Of a stretch of DNA of 64,000 nt, positions 22,249 to 34,532 are shown in pieces (the first letter of the stretch is position 1; each line of letters opens with the position of its first letter). The notes under the pieces were generated by a model, which saw only the letters and a list, made by a program, of their open reading frames with translations, ran no database searches and was not told the DNA's origin. A program made the translations under genes and the position numbers. Source of the stretch: Benincasa hispida (taxonomy: Eukaryota; Streptophyta; Magnoliopsida; Cucurbitales; Cucurbitaceae); assembly GCF_009727055.1 (NCBI RefSeq), contig NC_052349.1:47141174-47205173 (forward strand). The letters run 5' to 3'.

Positions 22249-23627
22249 TTTCGGATGGGATGGGATGTTCCGAGAAAGTCCCGAGTTTGGATAATTTGAC
22301 CAATGTTTCTCGATTTTAAAACGTGTCTGAATTAGGAGAGGAGGGAGAAGTTGATAAAACATTCCGACACTCGGGATGACATTTTAAAGCATCAATGGGG
22401 ACTCGATAGTTCCCGGTTGGCCCGATACTTGTTCAAGTTGTCTCGGTAAGCATTGTAATGATCGATAAAGCTCGATAGGTGCCATAGGCCGTAGAAGGCC
22501 CGATAAGATGCCAAGTAGGCAGATAGGATGTCAAAGTAGGTGGGAGAGTCCGACAAGCATTGTTATGTCTCGAAAAGTTCGGTAAGTGTCTAAATCACCC
22601 GGTAAGGCCTTGGTAAAGGGTTATAAGCCTATTTTTGATCCAACGAAGGGTCAGAACTCATCTCTGTGAAGTTTTTGAGACGATGTAAGAAGTTTGAGAA
22701 ACATTTGTTGTGGGAACCAAGTGAAGGAAATCTAAACAAAGATCCTTTGAGCAACGGGAAGTAGATCGTTTCCAAATTCCATTCAGAATGAACACAACAA
22801 TTATAGTTCTTAAACGAAACGAATAGATTATACAAAAAACCGGAAAATTACATCATGCTACAAGAAGATACAAGGGATAGAGTATGTGTTACCTTTTGAA
22901 GAACTCTTTCTTCAAGTATCCCTTGATCAAATTTCAATGCGTCCAAACGACGCACTCGAACAACGAACGGAACAACCAATAGCATGAACAAACTAGATGC
23001 AACCTCGAAACCCAATCGAGTCCAACTCGATCCCAGAACGAATTTTAGAACACCACCACAAATGGTTACCTTGGTATTTCTCGGGTGTGAGAATCCAGAA
23101 GTTGTGGGCTCTGTATGGATCTTGGATTGAGGAAAAACAGAAGGTAGACGTCAAGTAAGTGGGAGATGAAGACAGTCTTCGTTTAAGGCGGGATGTACAT
23201 CGGACTTTAGAAGATAAAGCCTATCGTATAGACGCTTACTCAATTCCATTGTTAGCAACGATTAAACGAGTAACTTATCATATAGTCAAATCGTAGCTAT
23301 CGTTGTATGCTTCTTTTTTTCCAACTCTATCGTTTAGTTAAAAACACTTTTTACATTGATAGCCTTTTTTGTGAGATATTTTCGAATGAATCAACTATAA
23401 ATTTTTGGAAAAATAATTTTCTTTTTTATTCCACGGTTTACCATAAAAACTTCCAATAACTTCTCACTCAATTCAGTTATTAGAGAAAAAGAATTCATTA
23501 TCATATAATTAATATATTATAAATAAATATGATAACCAACTTATCATATTATATTTTATAAACTATAGTTTTAATATTTCATCATATGAAACTATAAAAC
23601 ATAGTTTTTTTTTTCTATTTTATGGTA
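22249..23627 (-). repeat. Left arm of a 1.35-kb inverted repeat
   Basis: Its reverse complement matches 25950-27263 over the whole length (for example AGTAAGTGGGAGATGAAGAC against GTCTTCATCTCCCACTTACT, and GATCCAACGAAGGGTCAGA against TCTGACCCTTCGTTGGATC). It begins immediately after the gap. It carries the end of an L2-family LTR plus adjacent retroelement interior. Confidence 0.85.
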
Positions 23628-23629
23628 TT

Positions 23630-24297
23630 TAATATAAATCTATTTATATTAATTTCTCCAATTAATGTATCTAACACATCATATCAATTATATCACATAT
23701 AATTGAATTTTCTCTTGTTAATTTGAACACTTCAAAAGCAATCCAAAGTCTGATTCTTAACTTGAACCCATTGAGTTACCAAGGGGACCTCATGGACTTG
23801 TAGCTTGAAGCTCCAACAGTATATGAATAACTGACTAAAATCTTTAGTCACGAGATTCACCATTCGTTAAATGTCGAACAACGTCTTTGCATTATCATCA
23901 GATCTCGTGATTAAGGCATTGTTTAGACTTTATTGTATTCTTTTTTTTTTTTTTTTTTTTTTAATAATAAAGTCAATAAATAAAAGAACTATAAAGATAT
24001 TTAAATCAAATGAGAAATATAAGACATTTACATTATACAATTTTTTAAATAAGTAGAATCTATACATTTTCATTCTAATATACTCTAGGATCACCGATTT
24101 GTCACCATTTGTAATCATCACTTCAAACCAAAGGGAAAAAAAAAATAGTAAAATATAAGATGAAGCTATGTATTTTGGTGATCAAATGGATGACAAATAA
24201 TAAGAGAGTTAATTTCCGTGAGTTAAAAAATTGATTTTTTTTTTTTTTTTTTCTTTTGGGATTTTAAACCCCTATTTGAATAAATTATTGAATGTGA

Positions 24298-24346
<49 letters not shown>

Positions 24347-25350
24347 TTGTTAGTTACGATTTGGGATAAACTTGGCTTGGAAAGGGTTTTAAGTTTGAGT
24401 TGGGCTAAAAGTTTAACTTTGTAGCTAAAAAGTTTTTGTTATTAAATGGCAAAACCTTATATTTTTAACATTAAATCGAATTTACTAAAGGACTAAAGTA
24501 TCCAATTTTTAAATGTTTGACATGAGACCATAATATTGGGCTAACCCAATTTAAGTCTAAGATTCAAATAAAGATAAAACATAACAAAATTAAAAATTTG
24601 ACATGTATTTTCAATAGACTAAAAAATAAAGATAAACAAGTGAAATTCAAGAGACAAAATCTAAGCTAACAAAATTTGTTGAGAATTAAACCCAATTCTA
24701 ACTAAATAACATATATATATAAAACCAAATAGATATAAAATCTACTTTTATTAGAAAGGCTATATCTAGAATAATATTCTGCAAACAATATCTCAACAAT
24801 AGTAATGTTTAAATGACTACTAAAAAAAATCGAAATAGTTAATTAAACATTAGTTGATATACGCCTTTTATTTGAGAGTGGATTTCCATCAAAATTAAAG
24901 AAGAAGAATTTAATTAATAATAACACAAAATTTAAGCATTGCATAAACAAATAAGTTATATTTTAAAAATGTTTGTCTTCAAAAAAGGTTATATTTAAAA
25001 ATACCTAATCCCCACAATATTAATGTCAAATATATGTCAAATTAAGTTTGGCAAATACTAAGTACTAAAAGAAATAAAATCTCAAACATCGTTCTATGGT
25101 GATGTGAATAGGATCATCCTGTAGATAAAACTTGACCTCTCGTAAAAACATTAGTGAAAATAATTAGGCCCAAAAATACCTTATATTTTAGAGATGTTTA
25201 ATTCATCAAACAATTATTCTTTTCATCTTCGATGATCTTCAACCCTAACACAATTCATGATGCTAAGTTAATCGTCATGACATGTATAAAACCAAACCAA
25301 TATTTTTGAGTTTGACATATTGGAACAAACATCCACTATTGAAGTTGACA
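23630..25350. repeat. Copy B of the 1.7-kb direct repeat
   Basis: Partner of 20490-22223, about 3.1 kb downstream in the same orientation. Beyond 25350 it continues into sequence absent from copy A because of the gap. Confidence 0.85.
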
Positions 25351-25600
25351 AGTTTTCCATATAATCTCTTTAAAATCACCAATCCTTTATTCGAATCGAT
25401 TTTTTTCATCTATGATTGACTACTCCGATAATGTTTGATTTCTTGAGGATGTCATCATCATCATAATCGATCTAATTGATTTCAAAACTCATCTCAACCA
25501 TCTTTCTACTTCTCTTTCTATTTTAAAGTTCTGAGCATACTTGTGTATGCTAGATATAACTTTTAGGAGATTGAAATATGGTTGTGTTTGTTGTGAAATA
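23872..25600. mobile_element. AT-rich insertion of unknown class inside the L2 LTR
   Basis: It is defined by interruption of the LTR between ACCATTCGTTAA (23871) and GCTCGTAAGTAC (about 25625). It is 1.7 kb, AT-rich, with three long poly-T tracts (near 23941, 24236 and 24305) and no coding potential. A third, inverted, partial copy lies at 18960-19370. I see no clear terminal inverted repeats or target duplication, so its class is open. Confidence 0.45.
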
Positions 25601-25949
25601 GACTTACAAACCCTTCAAAAATTGCTCGTAAGTACAATTGGGCCAAACCGTTTTGCCCTGTTAGTTAATCTAATTGCTTAGTACCACTGATTCCTCCAAT
25701 GAACAATAAGTCATAGTCTACTATGACTGAATCCTCTCTCCAGAAGAGGAGAGTGTGACCACTATGTTTAAGACTTGGAATCAACCCTTAAGGGAGCAAT
25801 TTATCTACTTACCCATGCTTCGGGGAAGGAAGTGAATTTCATCCTGTGTAGCTGAGTTTTCAGCTTCCCCAATTAGACGAATCCCCCAAAAAAGTGGGCT
25901 TGCTGAGTTGGCAATCTGGCCATTCTCACCCATACAATCAATAGGAAAT

Positions 25950-27263
25950 ACCATAAAATAGAAAAAAAAACTATGTTTATATGTTTCATATGATGAAATA
26001 TTAAAACTATAGGTTATAAATATAATATGATAAGTTGGTTATCATATTTATTTATAATATATTAATTATATGATAATGAATTCTTTTTCTCTAATAACTG
26101 AATTGAGTGAGAGTTATTGGAAGTTTTATGGTAACCGTGAGATAAAAAAGAAAATTATTTTCCAAAAATTTATAGTTGATTCATTCGGAAATATCTCACA
26201 AAAAAGGCTATCAAGTAAAAAGTGTTTTTACTAAACGATAGAGTTGAGAGCATACACGATAGCTACGAGTTGACTATATGATAGTTACTCGTTTAATCGT
26301 TGCTACATGATTGAGTAGCAAAGTCTATACGATAGGCTTTATCTTCTAAATGGTCGAGTACATCGCCTATACGATAGACTGTCTTCATCTCCCACTTACT
26401 TGATCGTCTACCTTCTGTTTTCCTCAATCCAAGATCATACAGAGCCCACAACTTCTGGATTCTCACACCGAGAATACCAAGGTAACCATTGTGGTGGTGT
26501 TCTAAATTCGTTCGTGGATCGAGTTGGACTCGATTGGGTTCGAGGTGCATCTAGTTGTTCATGCTATTGGTTGTTCCGTTCGTTGTGTTCGAGTGCGTCG
26601 TTGGACGCATTGAAAATTGATCAAGGGATACTTGAAGAAGAGTTCTTCAAAGGTACACATACTCTATCCCTTGTATCTTCTTGTAGCATGATGTAATTTC
26701 GGTTTATGTATAATCTATTCGTTTTCGTTTAAGACTATAATTGTTGTGTTCATTCTGAATGGGATTTGGAACGATCTACTTCCGTTGCTCAAAGGATCTT
26801 TGTTTAGATTTCCTTCACTTGGTTCCCAACAACATGTTTCTCATACTTCTACATCGTCTCAAAACTTCACAGAGATGAGTTCTGACCCTTCGTTGGATCA
26901 AAATAGGCTTATAACCCTTTACCAAGGCTTACCGGGTGATTTAGACACTTACCGAACTTTTCGAGACATAACAATGCTTGTCGGACTCTACCAGCCTACT
27001 TTGACATCTATCGGCCTACTTTGGCATCTATCGGGCTTCTACTGGCCTAATGGTCACCTATCGAGCTTTATCGGATCATTACAATGCTTACCGAGACAAC
27101 TTGAACAAGTATCGGGCCAACCGGGAACTATCGAGTCCCATTGATGCTTTAAAATGTCATCCCGAGTGTCGGGATGTTATCAACTTTCTCTCTCCTATTC
27201 AGACACGTTTATCGAGAACCATTGTCAATTATCCAACTCGGGACTTCTCGGACATCCATCCAT
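25950..27263 (+). repeat. Right arm of the inverted repeat: L2 LTR end plus retroelement interior
   Basis: Reverse-complement partner of 22249-23627. The LTR part ends TTCCTTCA at about 26818, followed by CTTGGTTCCCAACAA. From 26900 the interior contains short repeating phrases (CTACCAGCCTACTTTG, CTATCGGCCTACTTTGG, TATCGGGC, TTACCGA). Open frames at 26746-27144 and 27050-27490 (132 and 146 codons) show no domain I recognise and overlap in different frames, so they are probably fortuitous in a GC-richer stretch. Confidence 0.7.
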
Positions 27264-29970
27264 CCGAACATAATCGAGGCTTAGACCTTTCCAAGTCCTT
27301 GTCGAATCAAAACAACATACTGGGTGCTACATCGAACCTCTGGCCCATGGGAAGGAGTGCAATGCCGGCACATGAGATTGCATCCTCGATGGAAGACGCA
27401 AAACACTTGTCTTGTAATGCTCACTCACACCATGACACATGTATATGCCATGGAGTAGCTCATTTAGGCCACAGGGCTCAAGGGTGGTGAGAGCTGGCAC
27501 CTGCCTCCTCCTATAGTGCATTTTGAACATTTTCCTTTTGGCCTCCCATGCATATGAAATGTGGCGAACGATCACTCACCAACGTAGAGCGTCTGTTTGA
27601 ACTCCGATTGACATAAAATTCGAGTAATTGCATATCTTATCAATATGAATCTAACTCTAAAGTCGCACGTCCAAACTCGCAACGAAACCCCACCTTTCGA
27701 GGTCACGGCTTGAGGCTCTACTAGCCCCCACTGAGCTTGTTACTAACACCACCGATGAATGGTTGCTTGTCTTTCCACTTAATGTTCAATATGACATGTT
27801 TACCCACTTATGTTGGTATGTTGGATGATGCACTGTCCTTCTCAATCGCATCATGACACTTCTCTTGGCCCTTTGTCTTTGACAGATGTGTCGACACTCA
27901 CATGTCGCTACTTTACTGTCTGCACAAGTGGCTTCACAATCTACTATCTCAAAGTTAAATTGTGACATGCAATACGTGGTAAAAGATCTAGTATTTCTGA
28001 AACCCAAAATCACGAATGGTTGAAAATTGTTTCCGATTTCATTTTCAAAATAAAAATAAAAATTGATTAGATTTGTATAGGAGAGGAGGAAGCTTCGGTT
28101 TCCTTTTATGATTTGTTTTATTGTTTTTAATGTTTAAATGGTTTTGAGAGCTGAAATATAAATGCTCTATACGTTTGTGAAAAATTTAGTCCATTAGTTT
28201 ATTTCCGTAAATAATAGTATATTTGAACAATTGTGTAATATAGATTTAATATTAAGGTTATCCAAAGGTTTGAAATATCGATGTCGATAAAAATATCGAG
28301 ACCCTGATTTTGTGGAAATATCAATAGAATTTTGAGAAACTTTATGAAAATTAATAGAAAATGTTATAATTAGTTGATGATACTTTGATTGTGGTTGAAT
28401 TACACTATAATTTACCATTTGTAATAATCATTTTTTGATGTATATTATAAAATATCTTCATAAATATAGATGCAAGAGTAGAAATTTTTTTAAAAAATAA
28501 TTACAAAATAATATCAAATATTTGAAATTAATTAACGAAATATTCGTATATAAAATAATTGTAACTTTTTTTATTATAAAATGAAGTTGATACAAAAATT
28601 AAAAATCATACTATTAAACTAACATAACATAACATAATAAGAATAGAAAAATCATAACATTAAATATAACACAACATAATGAAAAAAAAAAAAAAAAAAA
28701 AACTTACAAGTAGATAGAGGTTGAGAGAAAATGAGAGGAATATTAGAGAACTCACATTAATTCATCTTTGAGGTCAAATGATGTGAAAATTCAAGGAAAA
28801 ATATTTGAATGAGAATATGTGGTTTATTAAAAAAAATAAAGATATTGTATGGTAAAAAAGAAAAAAGTGTCCTTGCACTTCTATTGAGCTAGCATAGCTA
28901 ATTGCTAATTGTTTTTTTTTTAAAAAAAAAACAAATTTTGATGGAAATTGCAAACTATCCATGAAAATTTCAAGAAATTGGGGAGATATCGAAATCTCTC
29001 TCCTATCAAAATTTCGGGCCTATCGAAATCATGAACCATAGGGCCTAGGGGTCTCTAGGTTGAAAACATTTTGGGTTGTGCACAAAAATAACTAGATTTA
29101 GTTGGTTGCATTTCAGAAATACCTACTATTTAGTTTCTTTGCAAAAATGTCTAGTCCTTAATTTGTTTTGTTGGGTTCATTGTTACAAGAATACCCCATA
29201 TTAAGATTATACTAATTTTTTTAGCAACTTACTTCAATCTCTATAAAAAGGAAAACTAACCAACAAAATCTTAACATATATAAAATAACAACATAAATAA
29301 AATTTTTAGTTAAACCAAGTAAATTCAAAAACAACAATCCTCACCTAATACAATTTCAAATTCAAAATTACTGGTTTTTCACACTTATCAGCAAACTCAT
29401 AGACGTATATATGCATATTGTATATATACATTGGTAAAAACGATACTAGTGTTACTGAGAATATACGGATGCCTATAGGACCTATATGGGGTTATAGGAA
29501 ATTTTTAGTAATGATTGCATGCAAGAATTAAAGCTCAATGCATGGATTCATAGAGTGCACTCTTCCATTTGAAATTCAAAACCTACCTTACCCTTCAATC
29601 TCAATTCTTGAAGAGAAACTCCCCAAATCCTTTAATTTACTTCCATCACTATGATTGCAATTGGAATGTAGAACTTCTACTGGAGTTACCTAGCAATGTT
29701 GCGCATAAAAGATGATGGAAGGTGCACAACACCATGTTTGAAAATTTGCATGCGTTTTCTTTGCTTTGATCGGCCAGTAGATGGCACAATTAGGGTAAGA
29801 CCGAAGGCAAGTAAAGAAGAAAACTTCACCAACGGATACTGTACTTTTCTCTCTCATTCCTTCCCCATGGTTTACCCCTTTGTTTCCGTTTTTGTCATTG
29901 TCCATGAAGGAATCATGTAGTATAGTAAGAGGATGAATAAGTTCTATAAACAAAAACTTTAAAAGGATAA
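27264..29970. other. Unassigned sequence; GC-richer start then AT-rich intergenic
   Basis: 27264-27780 is markedly less AT-rich and may be interior of the retroelement ending at 27263, but no gag or pol motif is visible. 27780-29970 is AT-rich with poly-A and poly-T runs and no supported gene. The open frames at 29690-30013 on both strands are unconvincing. Confidence 0.4.
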
Positions 29971-29971
29971 A

Positions 29972-30036
29972 TCTCATACATACATACATGCATGCATGCG
30001 CGCGCGCGCACATATATATATATATATATATATTTA
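29972..30036. repeat. Compound microsatellite
   Basis: Consecutive runs of CATA, CATG, CG and TA dinucleotides or tetranucleotides. The GCGCGCGCGC block at 29999-30010 is conspicuous in this AT-rich setting. Confidence 0.85.
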
Positions 30037-30529
30037 TTGCAATATTTCGTTCGTTTTGAGTTATAGATAATATATTTCATTTGAATCCTTTGAAAAATCT
30101 TTTACTTCTAACATAAATAACCGTATTTCTACTGCGATGGTATATTTGTAAATAGCTAGATATACATGAATATGAAAAGAAATCTCCAATCTTCTCCCCT
30201 AAAAATGGCATTTTTACAATAACAGTTTAGGTATTTATGAATATTGGGTATTTTAGCTAGGCATTTCTTACAAAGATCGAGTGGATGGATGTCTAATTTT
30301 AGAACGTGATTTTGTAAAATATCTAAACCTAATTTTCATTTAAAAAAGTCTAAAGTCATTCAATATTAAATAAATATGGTGAAATGGCATAAATCGTCCA
30401 TAATAAAGGGTAAAAATAAAAAGTGGGTACTCTTTTGAAAACCAATGAATTTTGGCCTTATGCTTATGTCATCACGGTATGAAATTAACACTTTAACGCT
30501 AAGTGCATTATTCTTCTATTTTCTTCGTT

Positions 30530-30648
30530 TGCCAGCGTTTTCTTTTTTTTCTTTGTTGGTTTTCTTTTGTTTCTTCTTCTTCCATCTTCTTTTTTTCTGC
30601 ATTTTTTTTCATTTCTTCTTTCGTTTTTTTTCTTGCATTTCTTCTTCT

Positions 30649-30688
<40 letters not shown>

Positions 30689-30690
30689 CA
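30530..30690. repeat. Poly-pyrimidine tract ending in poly-T
   Basis: TTTCTTC-type sequence runs into about 39 consecutive T. The open frames reported on both strands here are low-complexity artefacts. Confidence 0.85.
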
Positions 30691-30724
30691 TTTCTTTGCG
30701 TCTCAAACCTAGAGTATAGAACAA

Positions 30725-30990
30725 TAGAGAATTGAGCATCAAGTGAACTTCTAAATCGAGCATAAAGCATACAACATAAAGCATAGAGTATCGAGGATCG
30801 AGTAGCATGTAGCTAGTATATAACATAGAGCATATAACCATAGCATAGAGCGTAAAGCAATAAACATCGAGTATCGAGTATGAGGATTGATGATCGAGTA
30901 ACATATAGCTAATATATAGCATAGAGCATATAACATAGAGCATCAAGCATCGAGTATCGAGGATCGAGGATCGAGGATCGAGTATCATGT
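30725..30990. repeat. Minisatellite of CATAGAGCATA and ATCGAGGATCGAG units
   Basis: Degenerate repeats of AGCATA(G/T)AGCATA and (G/T)ATCGAG fill about 265 bp; the last part has GATCGAG three to four times in succession. Apparent open frames (30485-30988, 30751-30936) simply translate the repeat. Confidence 0.8.
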
Positions 30991-30999
30991 ATCAATAAA

Positions 31000-31989
31000 A
31001 CTTATAAATCATAGCAGTTTTTTCAAGGTCAAGTGGGTAAATTTACATGGTTTTGACATAAGCAGAATGTCACTTTTCACTCAATTTTAAAAAGGTATCC
31101 ATTTTTAATTTGGTCCCAAAAAGAGATCATCCGTTAAAAAAAAATCCAATAAAGATATTCTTTTAATGAACAATTATACCCCTCTCTGTTGGATCTTAAA
31201 AATGATTTATGAACAACAACTAACCAAAAAAAAAATCAAGTCAAACAAAAACAAAAATTAAATTTACGTTTTGTATATTACATAATCTAAACAAATTCAA
31301 AATCCAACAAATTAAAAATATATATATATATTTATCTTTTTCAATTTCAAATCTAGATTTCTAGATTAAAAATCAAAATAAAACAAAACAAATACTTAAC
31401 TCTTCTTTTAAAAAAAAATAACAATACATTTATGGGCAAAGAAAAAAAAAAAAAGAGACACATGAGAAACTTTGGAACTGATTTAACAAAATATATAGAA
31501 ATATAACAAAAACTAAAACGCATATCATAAGTACAAAAACAAAGAATCTGCAACTTAGTTAGTGTTGTTCTCTTTTATTTAAGAATGCCGATGCAGTACT
31601 ACTTGAAATCCCTACCCTAAAACCACACTGTTAAGCACATGGAATTCCACATGAAAAATTCTAAAGCATTAACCCTCCAACTATATATTATATCTTAAGT
31701 TATAAAAATGTGAATAATAACTTTAATTTTTCCATATTTTTTAATTCAATATTTTAATAGAAAATTTACTCATTGAAAATTCATGAAGAAAATAAAAGTA
31801 AAAGTTGATTATTAATCAATATTTAGAATTAGGAAAATTTAATTTCAAATATGAAATTTTAAGTATTGGACCATCTTTTAAATACGGTATAATAGTATAG
31901 AAATACTTGTGGTCAAAAGGGAAAAAAGCACAAATACCTTGCAATCAAAATGTCCTAAAATCTATACCTTGTTGTTTGTCTCATCTATA
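31000..31989. other. AT-rich intergenic, nothing recognised
   Basis: No supported gene or named repeat. Confidence 0.5.
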
Positions 31990-33240
31990 AAATCGAGAAC
32001 CTTAGAAGGGGTGAATAGAGTTTATTTAAACTAATAAAAACTTTTTACTAGTGTGGACTCAAATAAATAAATTAACAAATTTTTTGCTAATAAGTAATTT
32101 AAACAATGAATTCATGCAAATAAATTCATCTCAAGATAATCAAGAAGTTAATAATACTACTTTAAAACACTCAATTTGATTCTAGTAACAAGAATGATAA
32201 TAGATATAGAAATTTAAGAACAACCAATCAAAATAATCCAATATGAGCAATTAATTTCAATAACAAAAATTGCAATTAATTTCAAGCAATAAATATAATA
32301 ACAAATTAATTACAAAATTAAATATAAGAGGGATATAAAAGATACCAAGAATTTTATAGTGTTTCAACACAACCGGCCTACAACAACTTCCCAAACTCTT
32401 CTTGGGAATGTTAAGCTTGACGCTTTCCATAGCTTAGAGTCAAACCATATAACATTCTTTTTACGGACGCAAGAACAAATCCGATCCTTTCCACGGTTGA
32501 GGATCAAATTGTTACAATGACTCTTTTTTCAGGATCAAGAGAAACTCTTACAATAATTTAGAAAAATAAATAGCACATCTGACAAACTCTCTAAAAGAGT
32601 GGATTTAAAAATTTAGCACTCAATGAATCTGCCTCAGTCCTCACAACATAAAATATCTCTCTCAAGAAGAATATGAAAAAAAGAAAATCAAAGCTTGGAG
32701 AGAGAGCAACAATGGTGGCTTAATGAGTTATGGAGGATTGAAAACAATAAAAATTGTTGTCATGATTTGGAGGAGAAGATGAGTTTAAATAGTGATGAAA
32801 AATTATTGAAAACCACATTTAATTTGGACCATTTGATCCTAGAAAAGAAAAATCAATAATGAGATTTTAAATTTAACTAGCCGTTAGACACAAAGAAAAG
32901 ATAATAAAATAATACTTATCTTTTAAAATCACCTGTATTAAAACTGAACAAAAGTACACCATGTATCCAAAACTAGCGATTAGTACAAATATAAAATAAT
33001 ATTAAATTCGTTTTCTTTTTAAATTCATTTTCTTTTTAAAAGCCCAACAAAAAGCAAAAGCTCACAATATGTCCAAAACTAACCGTTAAACATACACATA
33101 AAATAATATTAAATTCATTTTCCTTTTAAAATCATTTTATTTTCTAAACCAATCCAAAATCTCAAAAGCTCACATGTGTCATTCTTCCCATGCTCCAAGT
33201 GACACCTTTCAATTGGTTCACTTTGATGAGAAGAATTTTG
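31990..33240. repeat. Probable retroelement-derived non-coding repeat
   Basis: The beginning (ATCGAGAACCTTAGAAGGGG, then GAATAGAG, ACTTTTTACTAGTGTGGACT) and the later CAACACAACCGGCCTACAAC and CCACGGTTGAGGATCAA phrases resemble widespread plant LTR sequence that I recognise only in outline. Near-duplicate phrases about 110 bp apart are visible (GTACAAATATAAAATAATATTAAATTCG at 32983-33010 against 33092-33117). No coding capacity. Confidence 0.35.
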
Positions 33241-34532
33241 TCACGTCATCCACTCGATTTTTTTGTTAAACTTGTTTCGGTCATATCTTCTTCGTTTGAG
33301 TTTTAATTTGAGTTATTCAAATTGTATTGGAACCGTTATTTCAAGCTCTAAACAATAGATACTTCAAAACACTCAAATTATTAATGAATAAAAGCAGATT
33401 TTTTTATCATCAAAATATTAATTAATTAATTTGAGATTAAAGATAAAAAAAACTAAAATCATCACCATTTTCTAGGAATTTATCTCGTCACTTTCATTCC
33501 TCTTTTGATATTGGTTTTCCACTGTCGCAATCAAAGTATTGATCCATAGAAAATGTAAATCTAGAGGTAGAATGCATATAAAAGATAGGAATGAGAGGAT
33601 GTAAGAAGAGAAAAATAATAGATTGGAAGGAGGGAGATTATTGAAACTCCATCGAGATAGGCTTATGTTGTTCCCTCTTCTACTCTTTGCCTTTTTCTCG
33701 TTCATATCTAATAATTTTAGAAGGCCTGATCGACAATTTTGCATTTGAGTTTAAGTTTTGTCTTTCCTTTATCGTGGTGGATTTCCAAAGCAGATTAGGA
33801 AGATAGATCGATTGTTTTTTTTTTTCTTGTCAGATTATATGATCTAGAGATAAATCAAGATTAATTAAAAATATATATATAATATTCAAATTTTAAATTG
33901 ATTAAAAAATTAAAATCTATCTTACATGATAGTTGGATGGTAAAGTAGGAAGAAAATTACAAATGAATAAACACCCATTTAAATATTTAGACATTTTTAA
34001 AAAAATCCTACAAATAGACATTTTTCAAAATCAACTCCCCCCCTCTTTAGACATATTCCACAATTTCTCTTGGTTTTCTACATAAATGACCTTTATTATA
34101 GGCCCATGTTACAACAATATCTTCTATTTTTTATTTATTTCATAAATGGCCTAATTAGTTGATCATTTACATCAATCTTATGATTCATTTACAGTTATGC
34201 CCTCCTCCACGTTTTTATTAAAAAATACCAGGAAAAAAAAAGGGAAAAAAATCTTTTTAAAACATTTTCTCTCTCATAAATCGTTTGTCTTCCTCATTCT
34301 GTCTCCTCTATTAATTTTTGTCTTCCCAATTCTCTCTCCATTTTTCAAATACCCACACTTTCCATTTTCTTTAATTCCTCTCAAAACCCTATTTTTTTAG
34401 ATCTTTCCGGTAAAATCCCCTCGTAGATCTTCAATTTTTTCGGGCCAACCTTCTCGAGTCCTCACCGACAACCACACTGGCAAGTGAAGGATGTTCAACA
34501 AGCTGGTGCAAACCAACGGTGAATGACAAATT
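33241..34532. other. AT-rich intergenic, nothing recognised
   Basis: No convincing gene. The frames at 33472-33744 and 34197-34400 are low-complexity and lack any domain. Confidence 0.45.

Larger units (their letters stand above)
22722..25945 (-). mobile_element. L2-family LTR, minus strand, interrupted by an insertion
   Basis: Minus-strand end TTCCTTCA at about 22722 is followed by CTTGGTTCCCAACA, a possible but unusual primer binding site. From there to 23871 and again from about 25600 to 25945 it parallels the LTR at 7974-10072 (CTACCAAGGGGACCT, GTCACGAGATTCACCATTCG, GCTCGTAAGTACAA, ATGCTTCGGGGAAGGA). The piece 23872-25600 has no counterpart in that LTR and is an insertion. The LTR stops at 25945, where the inverted arm begins. 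Confidence 0.65.

Noticed and set aside
26746..27490. Two overlapping frames of 132 and 146 codons
   Set aside because: They overlap in different frames within an inverted-repeat arm and show no family motifs; probably decayed retroelement interior.
27327..27575. 82-codon minus-strand frame
   Set aside because: Shadow of the less AT-rich patch; no recognisable protein features.
29690..30013. 107-codon minus-strand frame with overlapping plus-strand frame
   Set aside because: Starts in a CATG/CG microsatellite, no domain, both strands open by chance.
30485..30988. 167-codon minus-strand open frame with a long Lys run
   Set aside because: It translates a poly-T tract and a minisatellite; composition is entirely low-complexity.
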